Made by a program: the position numbers and the translations under genes. Of a stretch of 64,000 nt of DNA, positions 58,240 through 64,000 are shown piece after piece (position 1 is the first letter of the stretch; each line of letters begins with the position of its first letter). Location: positions 34,874,785-34,938,784 of the forward strand of contig NW_026947502.1 in NCBI RefSeq assembly GCF_034190915.1. The letters run 5' to 3'. Below the pieces are notes generated by a model. It saw only the letters and a list, made by a program, of their open reading frames with translations, was not told where the DNA came from and made no database searches. The stretch is from Cavia porcellus (lineage: Eukaryota; Chordata; Mammalia; Rodentia; Caviidae).

Positions 58240-58760
58240 CTTCGGCCTTAAAGCTAAGGATACTCATGGTAGGTACTTCTTCATCCCTTATCTGTACTCC
58301 TGACACCTAACTTGTTTGTCCCGTGGGCTATTAGTGAACTTGTATTTGTGCATCTGGCTTGCCCCATTCTGCTTCTGCCATCTACATCAGAAAAACGTAC
58401 CATGCTATTACCATTAACCTGGGTCCCAAAATATGCCACCCCAGCCAACCTGCAGACTCGCAGCCTAAGAACCACTCCAGATAACCCCAAAATGTGTGCT
58501 TGAGAATAAATTCTTAGCCAGGTGTGGTCACACGTCTATAATCCCAGCACTTGGCAGGCTAAAGGCAGTTGAAGTTAAAGTTCAAGGCCACCCTGGGCTA
58601 CCCAGTGAGCCCAAGGCCAACCTGAACTACATAGTGAAACCTTGTCAGAAAAAAATTTTAGAAAAAGAATAAATTCTTGTAGTTTATACTAGTTAAAGCT
58701 AATTGTGCAGCTGATATTTTGTGATTTTCAGTAGCAATAGCCAACTTACATGCCAAAATA
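58240..58760 (+). mobile_element. Old LTR-like element split by a B1
   Basis: AACCTGCAGACTCGCAGCCT and AGAATAAATTCTT left of the B1, then GTAGTTTATACTAGTTAAAG and TCAGTAGCAATAGCCAACTT right of it. The combined order matches an MLT-type LTR end ('gaaataaatgcttgttgtttaagcc...agcaatagctaac'). Confidence 0.55.
58516..58665 (+). repeat. B1 SINE with 13-bp target-site duplication
   Basis: GCCAGGTGTGGTCACACGTC, AATCCCAGCACTTGGCAGGC, CTACATAGTGAAACCTTGTC. AGAATAAATTCTT occurs at 58503-58515 and 58666-58678. Confidence 0.92.
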
Positions 58761-59159
58761 ACAATTTTTTTTGGAATGCTTTAATATACTTATTTTTTCC
58801 CACTTCCCTTTATACAACCTGCCTGATACTCAGCTGGACTCATCCAAGATTTAGGAATGCTTAACACTGCTAAAACAGGAATGCAAACAGAACAAAAGGG
58901 TCCAAATTTTACTCTGGGTGTAGGCTACATATTTTCTAAGTAAGAAATTGTTTTGTAGGTTTTTACACAGTTTTAAAAATAAAACTTGGTGAGAAATAAA
59001 TAGGTTTTATAAATTCTAAAAGTTCATGTAATATATTTTTAATGTGAATATTCTCTAAACGGTAGAAGATAGTGTTTTACATCTAGTTTTTGTCTGTCTG
59101 TATTTCATAACTTTCTAAAATGTGCTACAATACTTTCAAAATTGACATGTCATTTTACA

Positions 59160-59292
59160 TTTTAAAACTGGGGATAATAGTGGTACCTATCTTACAGGGT
59201 TGTTTTGAAGATAAATGAGATAATACATGTAAACATTTAACATAGCTCCAGGCACATAATAAGTACTCAATAAATAGCAGTCATTATTATGA
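59160..59292 (+). repeat. MIR SINE
   Basis: AAACTGGGGATAATAGTGGT, CTTACAGGGTTGTTTTGAAG and CAGGCACATAATAAGTACTC follow MIR 3' sequence closely. Confidence 0.85.
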
Positions 59293-59719
59293 TTATTTTA
59301 TAATTATTGATTGTGTGTCTCCCACGTGTCCCAGTTTCATGATTCAAGCCTTGGTAATGAAGCATGAACTGCCCAGGGGAAAAAGATGCCAGCTGAGCTG
59401 AACTAACTACCTTCTAAGTGGAACGATTTGTCCACAGACACCTTCCCTGCCTGTGTTCATTTACTACATGTAGTGCCTGGTGAGAAACCCTGCTCTGTGT
59501 AGGCTCGAGAAGCCCCATTCTACCTAGAAAGAAAATTTCTGTTTAGAAATGCCAACTCAAAATAGAATGTGTAATGTTATATTTTTATGTAAAAAGTAGG
59601 ACACTGAGAGACTGGTTTGAAAGACAAAAATAAAATATATGGCACTCTGCGAATGTCAGATTATAATCTTTAAAATGGAAGTGCCAGCTTTTGAAGTTGA
59701 AATTAAAACTAAATTCTTT

Positions 59720-62395
59720 CAGTACAGAGATGTAACCAGCAGCAGCGTGGAGAGGGACAGTCAGTGTCCGCGGTGGTGGCTGTACTGGGACCTACGTGAG
59801 GAGCTGGGGGTCTCCCCTCCCAGCTGGGCAGGGGCAGTGGCTATGAGAAGAAGTGAGTGCTGGCAGAGGAGTTCATAGGATGTCTCCTGAAAGCTCTACA
59901 ACACCTTCAGGAAATACGGGAATCAATTGGGATTCCAGAGGACCAGCACTTACAGAGAACCGAGTCTTAAAGAAACATATTGAAGATCTCCCGGATCTGA
60001 TGCTTGCTGAGGACTGAGCCTAAACAAAAAATTTATCAAAAGCATATCCATCTGCCAAAACATGATGAACACCTGTGCAGGGTGTTACACATCGAGCTAC
60101 TTCAGGAAGAAAGAGAAACAACTATTCTTCCATTAGAAGGACTTGCGTACCCAGGCGGAATTAAGATGAAAACAGAAAAAGGACAGGAAACAGAAACTCA
60201 AGCTACTTCAAGAACAAGCTCAGAACTTCGAAGTTCTTTGCACACCCCAATATGACACTGACAGCACCTGTGTGCCCAGCTTAGCTGTGTTAAACCGGTT
60301 CAGACAACAACTGGCAGCTCTGAGGGCAAAAAGGCATCTAGGCGTGAGGAGTTTCTCAACTTGAAGAGACGAATCATACTATGTGTGAAGGAATTAGATC
60401 ACACTCCAGGTACCAGCTTTGAAAAAGAGGATGTGTGAGGATGAAGATACCTTTTGTTTGTCTTTAGAGACTATTACAACACTACAAAAGCTGCTACGGC
60501 AGCTGGAAATGAGAAAATCACAAAATGAAGCAGTGTGTGAGGAGCTCCAAGAGCTCTGAGACAGGCGGCAAACGCTGAGGAAGAGACAGAAGCTGATGCC
60601 ATGAGTCAAACCCGGTGAAACGCCAAAGTCAGGACAGCACTACAATAGAAGTAGATCAAATGGAAGAATTTGAAAATGCAAAACTTGAGGAAAGTAACTG
60701 AGGCAATTCAAGTGGAGCTGGCTCAGTACTGGCTGTTTTTATAGCCAGGAGCAGAGACAAGATTTCGCTCCCTACTATGCTGAGGACCACACAGAAAGCC
60801 TGCTGCAGTTGCACGATGTTGAAATTGTGTAGTTAAATAACTATCTTCAAGTTCACAAGGAGCTCTTTGAAGGTGTCCAAAAGTAGGAAAAGAACTGGAC
60901 ACTTTTCTTAGAATTTGAGAGAAAAGTTTCAGGTCCAAGTTGATTTACAAACCAGGGAGCAGATCTTCTAAAAGAAAAGGAAAAGCAAAACTCTAGAAAA
61001 TACTACCTAAACTGGAAGCAGAGTTGAAGACACAAATTGAAATGTGACAATAGGAGCAATCGATGGCATTTTTGGTGGATGGGCAGAAATTCAGGGAGTA
61101 TGTGATAGACAATAAGAGACACAGGGACTAGAGAAAGAGAAAGCCAGGCAGGAAAGGCAACTGAGGAACAAGAAGCAGACAGAGACAGAGATGCCATATG
61201 ACAGTGCTCCCTGGACACCCAGCAAGTGCCAAGTTGTGGCTCCCAGCTCATCTGGCAAAGTGCGCAAGCTAAACACTACCATCATGCCCAGTACTGCAGC
61301 CAACAGTCCCGCCTTTGCAGGGACAGTCTACCACTCCCCCACGTCTCGACTTCCTTCTTCTGGTAGCAAACCAGTAGTAACTTCCACCTGTTCAGGAAAG
61401 AAAACTCCCTGTGCCAAGAGACTTGGGCCGACAAGCAGAACCTGGAGCTCAGTGGCAGCTTCCTAACTTTCAAAAGCTTCCAAATCTGATGCTATTTCTC
61501 GAATACTCAATTCAATCAACATCCAGTCCTGAGAAGCCCTGGAAGCCAGCTGCACTTAATGATGGGGCAGGAAGTGGGAGGTGCTTGGAGTTTTTCTTCA
61601 GTTTAACTCAAGAAATACCCTAAAATTTATTTATAGCAGTAAGTACAGATTTTAGAATCTGGGACCTAATTTCCTTCTCTGTACTATAACCGTACTTGGT
61701 GAAGCACAATCCAGGGCTTGTTGCATTTCAGTGCTGTGTAGGAAAATGACTATGTCCAACCTTGGGGTGTGGGCCCTAAGTTTAGCTTATATACTTGAAA
61801 TCAGCAATTAACATGTATTTATATCTAGAGATGTTCAGTTAATGCTACTGCTCTGATAGCTTTGCTCTCTAAGGCTTGTCCCAATCACACTGAGGTCTGT
61901 TTGTCAGCTTTTGGGGTGGCCTGATCTACTGCCAAAGTGTGACAGGCAGCTGGGAGTACTTTTATTAAACTGTGTACAGCTTGTCACACAGTGCATTCCC
62001 TTTGTGGGTGTGCACACCTTCTGAAAAGTGTCCTTTGCATCCAGTCCCCACCCTGTGCCCACTAAGCTGGAGTCCTACCCCTGCAGCTGCAGTCAGGTGG
62101 GGAGGCTGCCTCAGTGCACAGGGCCACTTCTGCTGTGGAGACCAGCACCTTTGCATACGTCACTGCCAGGGCTCATCCCTGCCATAGCATCTGCACTGAG
62201 GCTCTCTACCTGCTCTGTTCATCACTAAGCTCTCTCTTCCAAAGCACTGTTATTTTCTTCTCTACCTGTGACACATCAGAATGGCTTTCAAAAAGCTTAC
62301 CAGTGTGGACTGGCTCTGAAGCTGTCAGACATGCTGTTTAGTCACATATACACCTAGGCTTTTTTAAAATATAAATTCTTAAAAATAAATCAAAA
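59720..62395 (+). pseudogene. PRC1: Processed pseudogene of PRC1 (protein regulator of cytokinesis 1)
   Basis: A near full-length intronless copy of PRC1, an antiparallel-microtubule bundling protein of the central spindle. The ancestral start is ATGAGAAGAAGTGAG (MRRSE) at 59843. The ancestral stop TGA is at 61530-61532, just after the equivalent of ILNSTNIQS. Conserved islands include the TPSKCQVVAPSSSGKVRKLN-like stretch near 61220 and TVYHSPTSRLPSSGSKPV followed by STCSGKKTP at about 61324-61410. About 120 bp of 5' UTR and about 860 bp of 3' UTR follow the mRNA, with an AATAAA at 62384-62389. Many frameshifts and stops break the frame; the longest open piece is 91 codons. The start-to-stop distance of 1690 bp is below the roughly 1860 expected, partly because a C-terminal block is absent after GSFL near 61465. 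It is antisense to MCC and contains no introns, so it is a retrocopy. Confidence 0.93.
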
Positions 62396-62775
62396 CATGT
62401 ACAGATAGTTTTCAAAAAGAAAAAGAGGAGAAACAAAACTGAAAAATAAAAATAATGAAGCCTGCAGGGGGGAAAGTACTACTATCTTCATTTTACAGAT
62501 TGTTACGAAGGTTAAAAGAGTCACACAAAGAGGCATTTATTCTCAGAGAATTCAGCACATGGATGCTCGGTAAGTACAAATGACCAGCGGACCCCATCAA
62601 AAAGAGAAAATGAAACCTAAGTGCTCTATATGCTTTGAGGCAGCATGACAATTTCTCTGCCCTAGGCAAGGTAATTTCTTGCAGGAAAAACTGCAAAGCT
62701 AGGCTCACCCAAAACTAAGCAGTGGAGTGGGGAACTATTTCAGCAGCAATAGCATGATCACAGGAGGCACAAACT

Positions 62776-62842
62776 GGGGCTGGGGATTTAGCCCAGTGGT
62801 AGAACGCTTGTCTAGCAAGCTGGAAGCCCTGGGTTTGGTCCC

Positions 62843-62847
<5 letters not shown>
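62776..62847 (+). repeat. ID SINE whose tail is a (CA)n tract
   Basis: GGGCTGGGGATTTAGCCCAG, GCTTGTCTAGCAAGCTGGAA, GTTTGGTCCCCAGCAC. GGAGGCAC before and AGAGGCAC after the CA tract look like the target duplication, so the CA run replaced the A tail. Confidence 0.88.

Positions 62848-62893
<46 letters not shown>
62846..62893. repeat. (CA)n microsatellite
   Basis: About 23 CA units at the 3' end of an ID element. Confidence 0.95.
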
Positions 62894-62896
<3 letters not shown>

Positions 62897-63159
62897 GCAC
62901 CTACTTTTAAAACAAAAATACTCATGTTGCCTGCTAACAAGGTCATGTTGTGAGAATGCATTTTGTGATCTTCTCATTGTGTTAACATCAGAGGATACTT
63001 TCAAGAACCAATACAGCTGAAGTGTCACTAAGTGATATAATCTCAGGGGCCATCATCGTCACATATATGGTCCACTGTTGACTGAAATGTCATTATGTAG
63101 TGCATGACTGTGTTTCAGAAACTAGAGATCCAGTGCAGAAAATGTAGATTGGTTAGGGT

Positions 63160-63236
63160 TAGAGCTTGGGTGCTTTATCATTGAGCTACACTGCTGACCT
63201 CTTGAATTATAGCCATGTGCCACTGCACCTAGTTCA
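63160..63236 (-). repeat. Old SINE remnant
   Basis: GTGCTTTATCATTGAGCTAC (ID part) and TATAGCCATGTGCCACTGCA (B1 part) survive. Confidence 0.55.
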
Positions 63237-63239
63237 AAG

Positions 63240-64000
63240 ACTTCCTTTTTTTTTTATTTAGAAAAGCAAATAATAGAAAAGCAAAATAGAAAAAAGGCTA
63301 GAAATAAATTTTAAAAACTGATGTCCTTAATAGCAGTAAAATATTTTCAATAAATATGGATAAAATCTTCAAAAGCTGCAAAAAAAAAAACTATTTTGAC
63401 AAAAGGAAGAACATACAGTTCTACATAATTCTTCTACCAAGCTATGACCACTGTGAGCATTTTGGTTACTGTCATATAACATTTTGTTGAGCACCTTTCC
63501 CTCTAATTCTTCATTGTTACAAATGCTAGAAGATATGTTTCATATTTATCCATCTTCCTATGTATACACACATAACTTCTATTTAGAGGCTATCATCATG
63601 GCAAAAGAAAGGAATAGCCTCAGGTTCAACCAAGACAGTATATAGTTCTGCAGGGACACCAATCACCAGGCAGTGGAACTGAGGTATGTCCTAAGATGGA
63701 TGCTTCTGTCTCAAAACTGCATGCTTTCACAGTGCACAGTTATTATTTTTGTATATAAAAGTCTTTTTTCTCTTCACTGTTCTTCCTGTAACTTATAAGG
63801 AAATTGAATAGGAAATGAAAGTTCAATGAAGCTATTTATCATTCAAAGAAATTCATAGCCTAACATCAGGGAAGTGTAACAGAGATCACTTTTGCTTTCT
63901 TAGGCTGAAAGGAAGAAAAAACACAATTCTTTCCCACACGGATAGTAAATTCCAAAGGTGGAATGAGGCTATGCACAGACAATTATTACTTTGAGTAATA
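63240..64000. other. Intronic sequence at the right edge
   Basis: AT-rich, no named repeat or exon recognised. Confidence 0.4.

Larger units (their letters stand above)
56211..64000 (-). other. MCC: MCC intron upstream of exon 55966-56210 (partial)
   Basis: The acceptor AG is at 56212-56211 on the minus strand, preceded by a pyrimidine-rich tract. The intron runs off the right edge of the window and contains the PRC1 retropseudogene, two rodent LTR fragments and SINEs. Because the first base of the exon completes a codon, the upstream exon must end with two bases of that codon. Confidence 0.8.

Overview
The window is mammalian nuclear DNA from a rodent: AT-rich, CpG-poor, almost wholly intronic, and dense in rodent SINEs. 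Two SINE types dominate. One is a tRNA-Ala-derived ID element whose recurrent core is GGGCTGGGGATTTAGCTCAG, with a GGTACCGATAAAAA 3' end. The other is a 7SL-derived B1 element. The ID variant and the many B1-ID composites suggest a hystricomorph or related non-murid rodent, but this is an impression from repeat sequence and I could not check it against a library.

The only active protein-coding gene I can support is MCC (mutated in colorectal cancers, long isoform), on the minus strand. Two internal exons are present: 55966-56210 (245 bp, EF-hand-like region) and 24708-24919 (212 bp, low-complexity linker). They are separated by a 31,046-bp intron. Both have AG/GT splice sites and open frames, and their phases join exactly. 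The rest of the window is that intron plus parts of the introns on either side. The first exon lies beyond position 64000 and the coiled-coil exons lie below position 1.

Two processed pseudogenes lie antisense to MCC. RPL5 (about 10.69-11.81 kb) abuts an older MaLR LTR and is itself split by a later insertion. PRC1 (about 59.72-62.40 kb) is nearly full length with a 3' UTR and lacks a C-terminal block that may reflect a splice variant.

The youngest large element is a 440-bp solo LTR of a class II (IAP/ERVK-like) endogenous retrovirus at 14617-15056. It has TG...CA ends and a perfect 6-bp target duplication. MaLR-type LTRs (MLT1/MST-like), L1 3' fragments in both orientations, MIR fragments and microsatellites fill much of the remainder. 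A family with 150-bp tandem units (53282-53742, related copies near 6.1 and 20.6 kb) is the most notable repeat I could not name.

I found no new enzymatic, defence or mobile system. The observations worth following are retrocopies, target-site duplications, nested insertions, an unnamed tandem repeat and a few non-repetitive candidate regulatory stretches.
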